NCBI RefSeq assembly: GCF_042100115.1
Contig: NC_091272.1
Span: 6,572,001-6,636,000 of the forward strand
Length of the DNA: 64,000 bases
Source of the DNA: Alternaria dauci
Lineage: Eukaryota; Ascomycota; Dothideomycetes; Pleosporales; Pleosporaceae
Direction of reading: 5' to 3'
Positions within the stretch are counted from its first letter, which is position 1. Each line of letters begins with the position of its first letter. The notes beneath the pieces are model-generated. The model was given only the letters and a program-made list of their open reading frames with translations. It ran no database searches and was not told the DNA's origin. This document shows, piece after piece, positions 1-10,602 of the stretch. A program made the position numbers and the translations under genes.

Positions 1-282
1 AAACATCACGTCACAGATTTAGACAGCTATCTCTTGCTAGGGGACGAGCAGGTAGCGGGGTGGCGAGGCGTGAGGTTAATGGCGATGGTGTGTCAGGTGG
101 TGTTGCATTGGCAGTGGTTGAGGCAGAATAATGCGGTGCTGGATGATATGGAGGTGCATGGGTGGGAGGACTTGGAGGGCAAGGCGGATGAGTCGGGGTG
201 GATTGCTGAGGATGTGAAGAGGAATACTGTGGGTGGGGGAGGGAGGAGGGAGAGGGCGGTGGTGGTTAGGGAGGAGGAGTGA
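1..282 (+). CDS. 3' end of an unidentified protein (5' end outside window)
   Basis: The reading frame is open from the first base to a TAG stop at 280-282, giving a C-terminal piece of about 93 residues. I do not recognise the family. The visible part has a short hydrophobic stretch (LMAMVCQVVLHW) followed by an acidic, tryptophan-containing tail and a Gly/Arg/Glu-rich end. It converges on the MFS gene that ends at 376, which suits a gene end at this place. An ATG-initiated product inside the window would be short, so a 3'-partial gene is more likely than a small complete one. It could also be chance open frame in GC-rich DNA. Confidence 0.35.
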   Translation, partial: KHHVTDLDSYLLLGDEQVAGWRGVRLMAMVCQVVLHWQWLRQNNAVLDDMEVHGWEDLEGKADESGWIAEDVKRNTVGGGGRRERAVVVREEE

Positions 283-375
283 AGGGAGGAGGGGCTGGAT
301 ATGGTAGTTTGATGGCTGATGTATATGTCTGATCTGTTCTGAAAGAAGCTAAGACCGGACGACGTACGTCGCGTG

Positions 376-2233
376 CTACAAAGCGTTTTGTCGGTGTACG
401 CTGCTGTTCCTGCTCCAGCGACGGAACGTCTTGCCTTTCTTCCAGAACAATATACCGAACAAGCACCACAGCGTAATGAGACCTGCGTTCGTCATGATGG
501 GCGGAATGAATCTAATCTCGTTAGTCATGGCAGATTGCGTATTGAGACGCTCAAAACTTACCCATCCTCTATGCTCCAAGGCGTAATAAACTTGCCAAAC
601 CCATAGCCCCACAGATTCTTATTGATAGTGATGGCGACCATCAAAGACCCCGCTACAGGCTTGTAAGAGTCAATGGCATAGGTACTGACGATACCGGGTA
701 GAGCTGCGACTTGGATTCCAGCACAAGTGTAACCAATGATGATGATGGCCTCCCACGGCCACTTGCGCTCGTAGCCTATGGCGACAACAATATTGCCAAT
801 AAGCATTATGACGACATAGGGTATCATGGCCGGCAAGCGCATCTCCGGCTCGCGAATCCCATTGTTCTTCCTCGTGCTTCTCGCAGAGACCCAGTCGCTG
901 AGTGGACCTGCTGTAAAGAGTCCGATAAAGGCGCCGACCATGATAGCGAAGTTGGTGAAGCCGACGGTCATGGGCTTGAAGTTGTACGGCGGTAAAGCGA
1001 GGACTTGACTCTGTGTGAGGTTGATGGTGAGAAAGCTAGAGCACGACCAACTGACGACGAAAGCGGCGAATTCGACAATCGGGAAGGCGAACAACTTCCA
1101 AGGGACCCAGAGGTCAAGGAAGATGGAACGGAAGGGGTGGGCGTTTGGTTGAAACACCTTCCATTGCCATTTGCTGGGCTTACCACGTCCCAGGAAGGGA
1201 TCACGCTGTGCGGTCTCCGAGGCCTCCAGACCGGTGGTACTAGGGAGGATAGAGTTGGCGGTATTGATGTGGTGAATTTGATTTGCTTCCTTTTCAGAAT
1301 CAGAGCTGTTGGTCTCTTCCCGGGTAGTCGCTTTCGTCTTCTCTTCGATGGAACTGCCACTCTTCTGCCCAGCGTGCTCGGGCAAAGCACGCTTGAACCT
1401 TGTTTCAGGAAACATGAACACCACCATGAAGAACGAAAGGGCCAAGATGGCAGTGTTAAGCCACCAGAAGCTGCGCCAGCCGACCGTCTCGGTCATCGAT
1501 CCAGATACGATAGGACCGACCATGAGCGAGCCCATGTACACGACCCAGTACAGAGTATTCCACTTCCCGCGGTCGTGCAGGAAGAAGATGTCGGCGATGA
1601 CCTCAGGCATGATGGTCTCAGCTGGCCCAGCACCGATACCATTGACGATGCAGGCGCCCATGAAGGAGTTGTAGGAGTTGGACCTGGCACGCCATATCGA
1701 TGTACCGACGTTGATGAGTTGGGATGCGAGATAGACGGGGCGACGACCGAAAGACGTGCTGATAGGTACCCTAGAGATTGCTTGTTAACCTTTGAGTCCG
1801 ATGATGCAATGTGTGTACCTACCAGATGAAATTACTGAATCCGAGGACCAGGATACATACGCCAGTGAATTGCACTGCTCCCGCCAGATCGGTGTTGAAA
1901 GCTTCGATGAGTGCTGGAAACATAGGTGCCAGAGCTAGCGGTCCAAATCCTTGCGTAAATGTAACCATGGACGCTGAGATGATACATGCTAGCTTCCACC
2001 CAGTGCTCCAGTTAAGTGGATCGTTGGGATCGTCACTAGGTTGTGGGACGAGAACTTCGCGATGTGTGCCCTTGACGAAGTGATGTGAGCCAACATCTGC
2101 CATAACCTCCGTGCCGGGGAGAATCTCCGTGTGAAGCTCTGCTTCCAGCTGCCGGCGTTCCTACTCTTGTTAGTACCATCGAAGATCGACTAGGATGGAG
2201 CCTTACATCTTCATTGAAGTCGTGAGCATCCAT
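376..2233 (-). CDS. MFS transporter (DHA1-like, fungal)
   Basis: This is a major facilitator drug/metabolite transporter of the plasma membrane, predicted at 565 residues in four exons: 2233-2207, 2160-1823, 1758-562 and 511-376. Introns of 46, 64 and 50 bp join in phase. The ATG at 2233 opens MDAHDFNEDERRQ. The motif DPNDPLNWS precedes the first membrane span, as in fungal DHA1 carriers. GRRPVYLA after span 2 is the motif A remnant, a long charged loop separates the two halves, and REPEMRLP lies before the later spans. The last exon supplies the final span and a basic tail. The substrate cannot be read from sequence. There is no biosynthetic neighbour, so it is probably a stand-alone carrier. 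The family is clear; the start is supported by the first intron restoring frame. Confidence 0.88.
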
Positions 2234-4016
2234 GGTGGGTTCAGCAACTACTCTGCGAAAGTAGCGATGGTCGTGGTCAGCTCCGGGACGCAGCAAAGCA
2301 TATGTATCTTCTGCTATAGCCGAAATCGCGCGACCTCAAGGCTCTCTAACCCAATTTCGGTACTTCTGTAACGTGACTCCTCCCCTAATTCCGAGGTAGA
2401 GCTCAGCAGTAGCTTGTTATCGAGCATCAACAGTCGGTAGAATAGCTCCGCGAGCTGGCACGATAGTTCGGCAGTTGTAGTTGGAGGCGTTTCCAAGACG
2501 AAAGGCTGATGTATACACAAAAATAAGGCCGACGCGTGGCTGAGCGTCTACCGGTAGATATTTATGAGACGATTTGACACCCAGCCGCCAGGATCTCCGC
2601 ATCGTCCACAAGTGGTGGACGGTTGTGCCGTCTCATCTCTCCTAGCTACTTATCGACGGCAAATGCATGTCCGGGAGCGCTGTCCACTCAGAATCCTTGT
2701 ACATGTGATAGCTCGAATCTAGCTTTAGCACACCGATACGTACCCATGCTCGCAGCTCCGCACGGATGGTGTTTCTACCCCAGATTCAGGATGGAGCGGA
2801 GCCGAATGAGTTGCGCCGCAAATGAGCCCGTGTACAGTCACAGCTCGTTCGGCAATGCTGCGTGCGTAAGATTAGCTGAGACCTGAGCCGATTGCGCGGA
2901 TACTTGATCAAAAGAGTGATGGTATGATGATGGTGAGTGAGTTTTGGAGCGACTTGTGTAACTACCGAGCCGCGCTATCTCGCGCTACGTCACTAGTGCG
3001 ATGCGGGGAAGTGCTGGGGAAGACGCCACACAAGGACCAGAACGTCGAGATTACGACACCAGCATTATCAGTTGGGCGTCGCGATTTTCATCCTGGTAAG
3101 ATACCATGCCGTTTGACCCCGAGTTATACTTCATTCGCTCTGTTCCATTCTTCTCAAATAGCATCTGTGATGACCCTCATGCCTTACCTCTATGGCAACC
3201 ACCGTTGCCCCTATCTTCTGATAAGACCTTACGCACCACTTCGCGCATGGCATCGATTACAGCTTATATGCGCAAGTGGATATCGAAACCTAGGATACGT
3301 TCGCAGTACTTCACAATACGCACACGGTCTTATCTCCGGCATTAGGGTCATATCATGATGGACTAGATGCCAAATACGTGCTCAGTACAGCTCATGTGGC
3401 ACTCTTTCGTAGCCCAAAAGTACACGGTAATTTCATTCTACTACACGTCCGTGTAAGTCCCGCCATTCTTGGAGTAAGTGCTCCGTTTTTGCCCAGTACA
3501 GGCCAAGGGTAGCATCGTGGCGGAACGAGCTGGATGTCTTCACATCATTCCCAAAACTCTCCATGTATATGTCTTCTCCTACAATATGTGCCTAGGATGC
3601 ATTCTCTTGTTTCTCGCCTGCAACATCGTACGGTAGGTTTGAAACAGCGAGGCCAAGGGGTTGCAGGGATCCCATGTCACTGGCCAGTCTGGTGAACTTG
3701 GGAACCGCTCGGCTTCAAATACCCCCCATGGCCAGCCAATGTGTTCGACGACAATAACTTTGAGGAAGAGTTTTGTATGACCGCGGGTTCTGCGACGAGT
3801 AGCTGCTATGGCACTTGCTGGCGATTGCGTAATCGCCAAGCACTTTATCAATCTTCCATTGAATCACGATATTTTGGTCATATCTTCATTTTGTCTACCA
3901 TATCGCAAGGTCGTATATCTGGCCAACGCACATTTCATTATCGTCCTGCACTGATAGTTCTCTCTCTCCATGACTCTCCATTTCTCTCACTTCCGTCTTC
4001 CCAATCCCCAAACCCA
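2234..4016. other. Intergenic, no gene recognised
   Basis: About 1.8 kb between the MFS start and the 3' end of the 2EXR/F-box-like gene. Open frames here are short, overlap on both strands and show no domain or splice pattern I can support. The left part should hold the MFS promoter. Confidence 0.5.
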
Positions 4017-5927
4017 TCAACCTTTGCATGAGAACCGATCGTGGAGACTAGGGTCGTATTGTAGTTGATCTGCGCCCCAAGCGAGTGGTAGTTCAAAGTT
4101 GGGCGGCTCGCCATAGGGAGGTGGACCGTATTCTTTCCACCAGTGGCATGGCCGCTTACAGAAGCATAGCGGAGGACTGGCAAGAGATGGTCAGAACGTG
4201 TTTCATCAAGAGTTGAAAAACAAAGTGAAGGAGTGCGACTTACTGATCACGCCGCATATAGTTGGACATAATCACTTGCCTATCGGCGGAGAGATCATGA
4301 AACGTACCATGGCGCTCGTCGCGTAAGATAGCCTCCCACTTGGTACGACTACTATCCTTGACATGTCCAGAGGACGTTACGGTTGGGATAACACGAAGTT
4401 TCTCCAGCGCGAGTGTAAAGAACCAGTCTACGAAGGTCTTCTGACAAGTCATGTCGTCGGCATAGGCAGGCCGCGAAAGTTGGTACCAGGAATCGTGAGA
4501 GACCAAGTGCCACCTACGATCCGACATTTTTACAACTCGCGGGGGGAGAGACACTTGAAAGTGAAAATCAAGGCGACTTAGTGTTGGAAGAAGACCTAGG
4601 ACGGCTCTTACGCCCCTACCAGGGGTATTGATTACGCGATTGCCTATGATGCCAAGCAAATAGAGATAGGTATTGTTAGGAAAACCAAGAGATATATGTC
4701 GAAGATGTTTTCCCGGCAAATGAGATAGTGCCTCGAAAAGTGTAGATGGATTTGGGAAATGCGGAGTCGTTGTTGTTTTGGTGATGTGGCGGAATTCGGA
4801 TCTAACTTGCTTGCATACAAATTGTATGTTTGACATTTCAGATGCGTTGTTTACAGCCGGATCAAAGTTGTACTGAGAGCAAGTCCTATAACGCACGGGC
4901 CGGGGAGAACCAAAGGTGCAATACTCCGGCTGACCATAGATTAGTACTTGTCGTCCGGACGGCGATGTAGAGTGAGCTCGAGTCTCGGACTCATCGGCAA
5001 CACGAGGCCATATATACCGCCCTATGATATGTTGGTATATCTCGAAGCGGAGCTCAAGAGGTAGCTCCAATAGCCGGAAGGGTTTTAGCTTTTTTGCAAA
5101 CCAGTCCAGGAACGGCATCCATTGGCCTGGTAGCCCGATCTCTAGATCGCGCAAGAAAGCCAATACGGAACCGGAAACAAGCAGCGATGATGGTCGTTGG
5201 CGTATCTCCAGCCTTGTTGGTATTTCCCCCTTGCCCAATCTCCTGGGTGAAAAGAAGGTGCCATCCTGGAAAGCCTTTGTTGAGATGTCAGCGAGCAATG
5301 TGTGCTTCCATGAGTCAGGGTCAGTCTTGCGGAGCTCAAGTAGATGAGCCCCCAACGTATAGTAGTTGACGAGCTACATTCCTGTCAATATAGTGCCTCA
5401 TATCGATTCCGAAGCGCACTTACAAGCCCGGTGTCTGCGTCAAAGATTTTGTGTCCATACCGATAATCGATCCATTTACGCAGAGGCCACCATCTACGGC
5501 CTTCGCTGACCTGTAGCTCTGCTAGGGGAGCAGCGAGTGAAGCGTCTGAACGGTTTGACCGCGACGGTTTGTAGCGGATTCGTACGTGGTTGTGGCGCCG
5601 ACTCGTACCAATAAAGCTGTAGCAAGTACGCAGACCCTCCAGGGTCATTTGCGGTCGCACCTTGAGGCCGAGCGTGTTCGCATGGAAGGTCGGGTCCTCG
5701 CGGCGCTTGTGAAGGATGTACTCATTGATCTTAGCGCAGATTGAGCTCTGAAGATTTTGTCAGTATCAGTTCATAGGGATGTCATGCATGTTGCACTTGC
5801 TGCTTCTTCGGCCGGATTTGGCTCTTGCCATTGCTGGCGACTGGAGTGGCGCGTCATCTTGGTCAAGATTTTTTTGGTGCTGGACGTGTTGTTCGAAGAG
5901 CTCGTCTATGGGCTGTAATTTATACAT
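4017..5927 (-). CDS. 2EXR/F-box-like domain protein, uncharacterised
   Basis: A fungus-specific protein predicted at 580 residues in four exons: 5927-5797, 5745-5424, 5373-4244 and 4176-4017. All four join in frame through introns of 51, 50 and 67 bp. The diagnostic region is near residues 249-400. It opens FRLLELPLELRFEIYQHI, the F-box-like start of 2EXR proteins, which are very numerous in Dothideomycetes and of mostly unknown role. The N-terminal 240 residues are polar and Arg-rich. A tempting stop lies at 4240, but it sits inside a GTAAGT donor. The spliced last exon adds 53 residues rich in Trp, Pro and Cys, beginning HPPLCFCKRPCHWW. A role as an F-box adaptor is inference only. The first intron's donor (GTGCAA) is the least certain junction. 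Confidence 0.75.
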
Positions 5928-6867
5928 GCAAGGAAGCAGGGTCTTCAAAGCAAATATCCGTGCGCTGATGGATGAAGGTGATGAGTGAATCCATCCTTAC
6001 CGCTACACTTCTTGACAGTGCGCCCTAACTGGCGCAATTTCCAAAAGAAGAAGTTACACAGGCAGGATAAGCTCTGCCACAAGAGAAGCCAGCAGCCGGC
6101 CAGCCAACGATGAGTAGTGAGTTGAACGTGCTGCGCCCTTTTACTTGCCATCTGTTACATATTTCGGTAACAAATGTGTGGTACTGACCAAACTTCAACT
6201 TCAAGGCTGTCGGCTTGCTGAGTCACACATGACAACGATGCATCACGTAGTGGGAATGAGCCAACCACGAGTCGAGTTGTGCTTCATCCCCACTGCCTCC
6301 CCCAGAGCATCAAGATTCGCTGCAAGGGGGAAACATGATATGGCTAAATGCATGAGCAACTCTGCCCTTCTAGCAGGGACTCTCGTAAACAATAATGTAT
6401 TCGGGTCTGGGCCGTGTGACTCTACACTGGGGCCATATGAGTGTGTATAGCAGCCTGTGAGTCTCCTGGTGGTGTCCGATGACGTCTTGGTTGCCATGAC
6501 ATTGGGTGTATATCTGCCCGACTACACAACGCTAAATCAGAATCCATCTCTGCATTGGGTCTGGTGCAGTACGCGCTAAAGGACACGAACGAATAGTACT
6601 AGTGAAACCAACTTGGCCGTCAAACAAAAGCATCTTGGCGATTGCTGGATCAGCAAAGTTGTGGGGAAAGAGCCACCTGCCACAGAGCTTCAAAAACGAC
6701 GGAACATAGTCGGCGGCCAGATTTGCAAGCATTCTCGGCATTGTTGAGCGCCGACGGCATATGCCGATGGTGATACATAACAAGTGCTGCCATCCGCTGA
6801 AGGCCTGCCACTACCAATTTATACGCTGAGAAAGGGCAGTACGGTAATTCGAATCATCCCAAGCATC
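5928..6867. other. Divergent intergenic region, no gene recognised
   Basis: About 940 bp between the divergently transcribed 2EXR/F-box-like gene and the Rid-family gene. Short open frames exist on both strands, but none has a recognisable domain or good splice signals. It presumably carries both promoters. Confidence 0.5.
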
Positions 6868-7330
6868 ATGTCGCACCTCCAATACTACGCATACCCCGGC
6901 AAGGGCGAATCAGCGAAAAAGAACATCAAATACAGCCAAGCAGTGCGCGTGGGTGATCGCATCGAATGTGCAGGCCAAGGTAACCCACATGCCCATGGCC
7001 GAGAATCTCCAGATACTAACACTTGCTCTCTCAGGTGGATGGGACCCCCAGACCGAGGTCATACCCGAAGACATCAACGCACAGATCGACCAAGCATTCG
7101 AGAATGTAGAGCTCGCTCTGAAGAATGCTGGAGGAAAGGGGTGGTCGCAGGTGTTTCGCGTAAACTCTTACCATATCCCGTTGAACGATGTAGCGATGGG
7201 TGCTATGGTGCGGAACTTTAGGAAATGGGTACCGGATCACGAACCGATTTGGACGTGTGTAGGCGTGGTGAAACTGGGCGAGGATGATATGCGGGTGGAA
7301 ATCGAGGTGTCAGCGCATGATCCTAAGTAG
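6868..7330 (+). CDS. Rid (YjgF/YER057c/UK114) family protein
   Basis: A 135-residue protein of the Rid superfamily, whose archetype RidA hydrolyses reactive enamine/imine intermediates. It has two exons, 6868-6979 and 7035-7330. The intron starts GTAACC, ends TCTCAG and restores frame at CAGQ|GGWDPQTE. The conserved GGWDPQT turn and the C-terminal VGVVKL...VEIEVSAH strand are visible, and the length is normal. The archetypal RidA motif P-x-R-S-C-V-E-V is replaced by PIWTCVGV. The arginine that binds the substrate carboxylate in RidA is therefore Trp here. This places it outside the canonical imine deaminases, in one of the less characterised Rid subgroups. No targeting signal is seen, so it is probably cytosolic. 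Confidence 0.88.
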
Positions 7331-7731
7331 GACGATGGCAGACTGAGATGCGACAGGAGTGTTCCAAGGTTTGGATGACTGGCGATGAGGGATCTACTGG
7401 ATGGCGTCTGTTGGAAATTATGGAAATGCCAATGTACAATCCTGATTCTTAGCGAGAATCATGACCTCGGGATGCAACAAGGTTGATTCCATGGTTGAAG
7501 TCGATGAGCGATGCGAAATGATGCGGGGGATGGTGTGTGAGGCTGAAAAGACGACTGCAGGCGAGAGCACGTGAACGGGCGGCGCTAAGCCATCGGCGCA
7601 TCCATGGCCGACGGTATTCTTCGAGTTCTGAGCTCTTGCGACGCGCCCCCAGCACTTCACGCGCAACTTCGCAACCAACTCCACTACCACCCATTTCCCA
7701 TTTCGGCGACTCGACAAACAACCGATACGCG
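7331..7731. other. Intergenic: Rid 3' end and U1-C promoter
   Basis: About 400 bp with no gene recognised. It should contain the terminator of the Rid gene and the promoter and 5' UTR of the U1-C gene, which are transcribed in the same direction. Confidence 0.45.
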
Positions 7732-8449
7732 ATGCCCAAGTTTTTTTGCGACTACTGCGATGTCTACCTCACGCACGACAGCATGAGCGTGCGCAAGGCG
7801 CATAACAACGGGCGCAACCACCTCCGCAACGTGCAGGCCTACTACGAGCAGATCTCGAGCGACCAGACACAGCAAGTCATCAACAGCATCACCGACGCGT
7901 ACAACACAGAAGGACAGGCCAACCCGCTGTTCCAGCAAAACCTGGCTGGCGGCTTCCCGGGAGGGCCTATGGCTGGAATGCCGCCCATGGGAATGCCTCC
8001 TATGGGGATGCCTGGATTCCCACCACCAGGTGAGTTGCATCGAGCGCTACGAGTAACAGCAAGCGTGCTAACAGATGCAGGCATGCCGCCTATGGGTGGA
8101 ATGCCACCACAGTTCATGGGCCGCGGAGGTCGTAAGTTGCTTATGATCAGTCACCACCTACCAGTTCTATGCTGACAGTGCCATAGCCCCGATGCCACCA
8201 AATGGAATGCCGCCCTTCCCACCGCAAGGCATGCCCCCGGGCCCTGGCGGGATGCCTCCTAACATGCCGCCCTTTCCACCACCACACATGGGCGGCGGCC
8301 CACCTCAGGGCATGCCTCCGTTCCCTTTCCCACCACCAGGAAATGCAAGCTCACCTCCTGGAGGCATGCCGTACCCGCCGCCTGGCGGTATGGGCATGCC
8401 ACCCGGTGGGCCCCCAGGCAGATATCCTCCTGGACCGCCGGGACGTTAG
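7732..8449 (+). CDS. YHC1: U1 small nuclear ribonucleoprotein C (U1-C)
   Basis: The U1 snRNP protein that stabilises U1 snRNA pairing with the 5' splice site; it acts in the nucleus. Predicted at 203 residues in three exons: 7732-8029, 8081-8131 and 8187-8449, with introns of 51 and 55 bp. The N-terminus [17 protein letters not shown] is the family hallmark. It carries the U1-type zinc finger with Cys6, Cys9, His24 and His30, followed by [14 protein letters not shown]. The rest is a long Pro/Gly/Met low-complexity tail built on MPPMG and PPGGM repeats, as in other U1-C proteins. Both introns interrupt this tail. The start is fixed because the family begins exactly at MPKFFC. Confidence 0.97.
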
Positions 8450-8888
8450 AACCGACCCGATGCGCACGGAGGAATGATACCTGCTTTTGGTCACGACAAC
8501 TATGGACTTGCGATGAGTCATCTGGGGGTGAAGAGGAAGAGAGAGGGCGAGGAAGATATACCCGGTGTTTCTATGAGGGGTTGTGGCCGAGGACACGGAG
8601 CAGCCACGGGCGCGAATGCTGTGGCTCTTGCGTGGATGTAGAAGGCATGATGCGACGTGCTGGTACTCTTGACCTGCATGAACGAGGGAAGCTGGTGCAG
8701 ATGCAAAGGCATCGAAGCTTCATTTCGGCAACCAGTATGTTTCATACACGGGCTGTTGCGATCCTATGAGCTCACGCCATGTAGTAAGACTAGTCGAACA
8801 ATTTATTCATGATCGTACGAAACGTACAAAAGTGTAGAACCATCAAGACGCCATGCATGCTCATGTCCCACGCTTGCCAAACGTAGTC
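8450..8888. other. Convergent intergenic region
   Basis: About 440 bp between the stop codons of the U1-C gene and the NmrA-like gene. It should hold the two 3' UTRs. I see no further gene. Confidence 0.5.
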
Positions 8889-9830
8889 TCATTTGCTGAA
8901 CAAATCCCTAGCATACGTCTCCACGTCCATCATCTCCATGCCCAGCGCCACATTCACCGTCTTGTCCATGTCCCACCACACGCCGTCCCTCGCAAACACT
9001 AGCCTATACTTTTTAATTCCGTCATCTGGGTCCGCATCAAGTTGATTCTTCAAATACTCGATGCTCCACGTCTCCTGTTTGACTTCCTTGCCAGACACCC
9101 TCCTGACAATACCAGCCAACTGCGCATAGCTCACCGTATCCCCAGCTACATAAACCACACGGTTCATCGCCTCGACAGTCGAATCCGGTGCAAGGATCCT
9201 GGCCACAACCCGTCCGATGTCGTCGACGTGCGTAACAGTAACTCTATGCGTCCAGTCCCGCAGACAACGCACTACTATCCTCCCCCCTTCTTCCTCGTTC
9301 CTCCTATCCACCATCCCCCAAAACGGCTCAAACAGAAAAGACATGAAGATGCCCGTACTAACCACCGTCCAGCACACATGACTCTCTTCCGCCTTTTGCC
9401 TCAGTAACTCGCGTACATCGCGCTGCGCACCAAATAACGGCATCAGACCCTCTCCGTCACCAGTGACATCGTAATCAACGCCCCACTGCCAGGGAAAATA
9501 CCATAGTTTTGATTGACCACGAGAGCGCCGGAGTGTCCCCGCGACAAGGACTTCGTGTGCGAGTTTGAGGACGGACGACGGGTCTGCGCCGAATCCCGTG
9601 CAGGATATGAGGATGTCGTAGTTGGCAAAGGTTTCTGAGAGGAGCGGGGATGGAGAAGTGAGGTCGATGGGTGTGAGAGAAAGGTTGGGGGATGTGAGGT
9701 TGGTGTATTTGGTGGGTGAGCGGACGCCGAGTGTGAGGTGCGTGTTGGGGAGGTGGGAGAGATGAGGGAGGAGTGCTTGGCCTAGTTCGCCGGCGCCGAG
9801 GAGGAGGATGGAGGGTGTGGGGGAGGACAT
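8889..9830 (-). CDS. NmrA-like / isoflavone reductase-like NAD(P)-binding protein
   Basis: An atypical short-chain dehydrogenase/reductase-type protein of 313 residues in one exon. The Rossmann nucleotide-binding loop GAGELGQ lies close to the start (MSSPTPSILLLGAGELGQAL). It is followed by LGVRSPTK, the usual position of the 2'-phosphate-contacting basic residue of NADP-binding NmrA proteins. The middle part (WYFPWQWGVDYD, TVVSTGIFMSFLFEPF) is typical of fungal NmrA-like/isoflavone reductase-like proteins that reduce small aromatic molecules or act as redox sensors. The start was set at 9830 because the frame continues upstream only through a low-complexity stretch unlike the family. The substrate is unknown. 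Confidence 0.85.
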   Translation of the reverse strand: MSSPTPSILLLGAGELGQALLPHLSHLPNTHLTLGVRSPTKYTNLTSPNLSLTPIDLTSPSPLLSETFANYDILISCTGFGADPSSVLKLAHEVLVAGTLRRSRGQSKLWYFPWQWGVDYDVTGDGEGLMPLFGAQRDVRELLRQKAEESHVCWTVVSTGIFMSFLFEPFWGMVDRRNEEEGGRIVVRCLRDWTHRVTVTHVDDIGRVVARILAPDSTVEAMNRVVYVAGDTVSYAQLAGIVRRVSGKEVKQETWSIEYLKNQLDADPDDGIKKYRLVFARDGVWWDMDKTVNVALGMEMMDVETYARDLFSK

Positions 9831-10602
9831 GTTTGATGGGAGAGATTGGTGTAGTAGGGGGGATGTAGTGTGTGGTTCATGGTTGATGGGCTGGGGTACT
9901 TGTATATGCGTTCTCACTCTAGATGCAAGAGAAAGTCAGCGATTGGTTGTCGTTGTATGTTAGCGACTACGGGCTGGCGACAAGAGATAGGCATAACGGC
10001 AATGGAAGATGCTAGAGGTTGTTGCAAGTCTCGGAACTTAGGTCCTAATTCCGCGAGAGCTTTCGGGTGTTGGAGAACCACAGTGGTGTGAGGTGTATGC
10101 AGGTATTATAGAAGGCGCGGAGATAAGACTCAGTAGAGCGGAGTTAGACGGTGTTGCTGGAGAACAGACTGAGAGTGCAGAACCAGGAACATATTCGTGC
10201 ATACCAGTACAGACATTTCTCTCAGCATCAGCAAGAATTCGTGAAAAGGCAAAATAATAGAATCGGCGATATGACGTTGTTGTTGTCCACTAGGTTTGCT
10301 TCTGGTGTCGACGGTAGAAAGGCCTGATCATTGGGTGATTATCAATTGCTACAGGTAGAGTATGAACACCACTACCTTCCCGTCGACACAAAATATCACT
10401 CGGGCTATGGAACCACCTCATTGGCAAGCCCGAGCCCGTCGTGGTCCACAGGGATGGCAGGGCTGGCCGACCTCCCTAGCCCCAATCCAGCCTAGCGCCT
10501 CGCTTGAATTTTGAAGTCTTGCTGTGCGTTTGCTCGACGAACATCCTCAGGACAGTCCATTAACACCCGAGTGCGCCTACGTCCATCCTCACCACCACAA
10601 TC
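9831..10602. other. Divergent intergenic region with RACK1 promoter
   Basis: About 770 bp between the divergent NmrA-like and RACK1 genes. The last 100 bp upstream of 10603 are pyrimidine- and CCA-rich, which suits the 5' UTR of a highly expressed fungal gene. No other gene was recognised. Confidence 0.45.

Noticed and set aside
2924..3358. 144-codon plus-strand frame in the large left gap
   Set aside because: Composition varies along its length, there is no domain, and competing frames exist on both strands. I could not support a gene.
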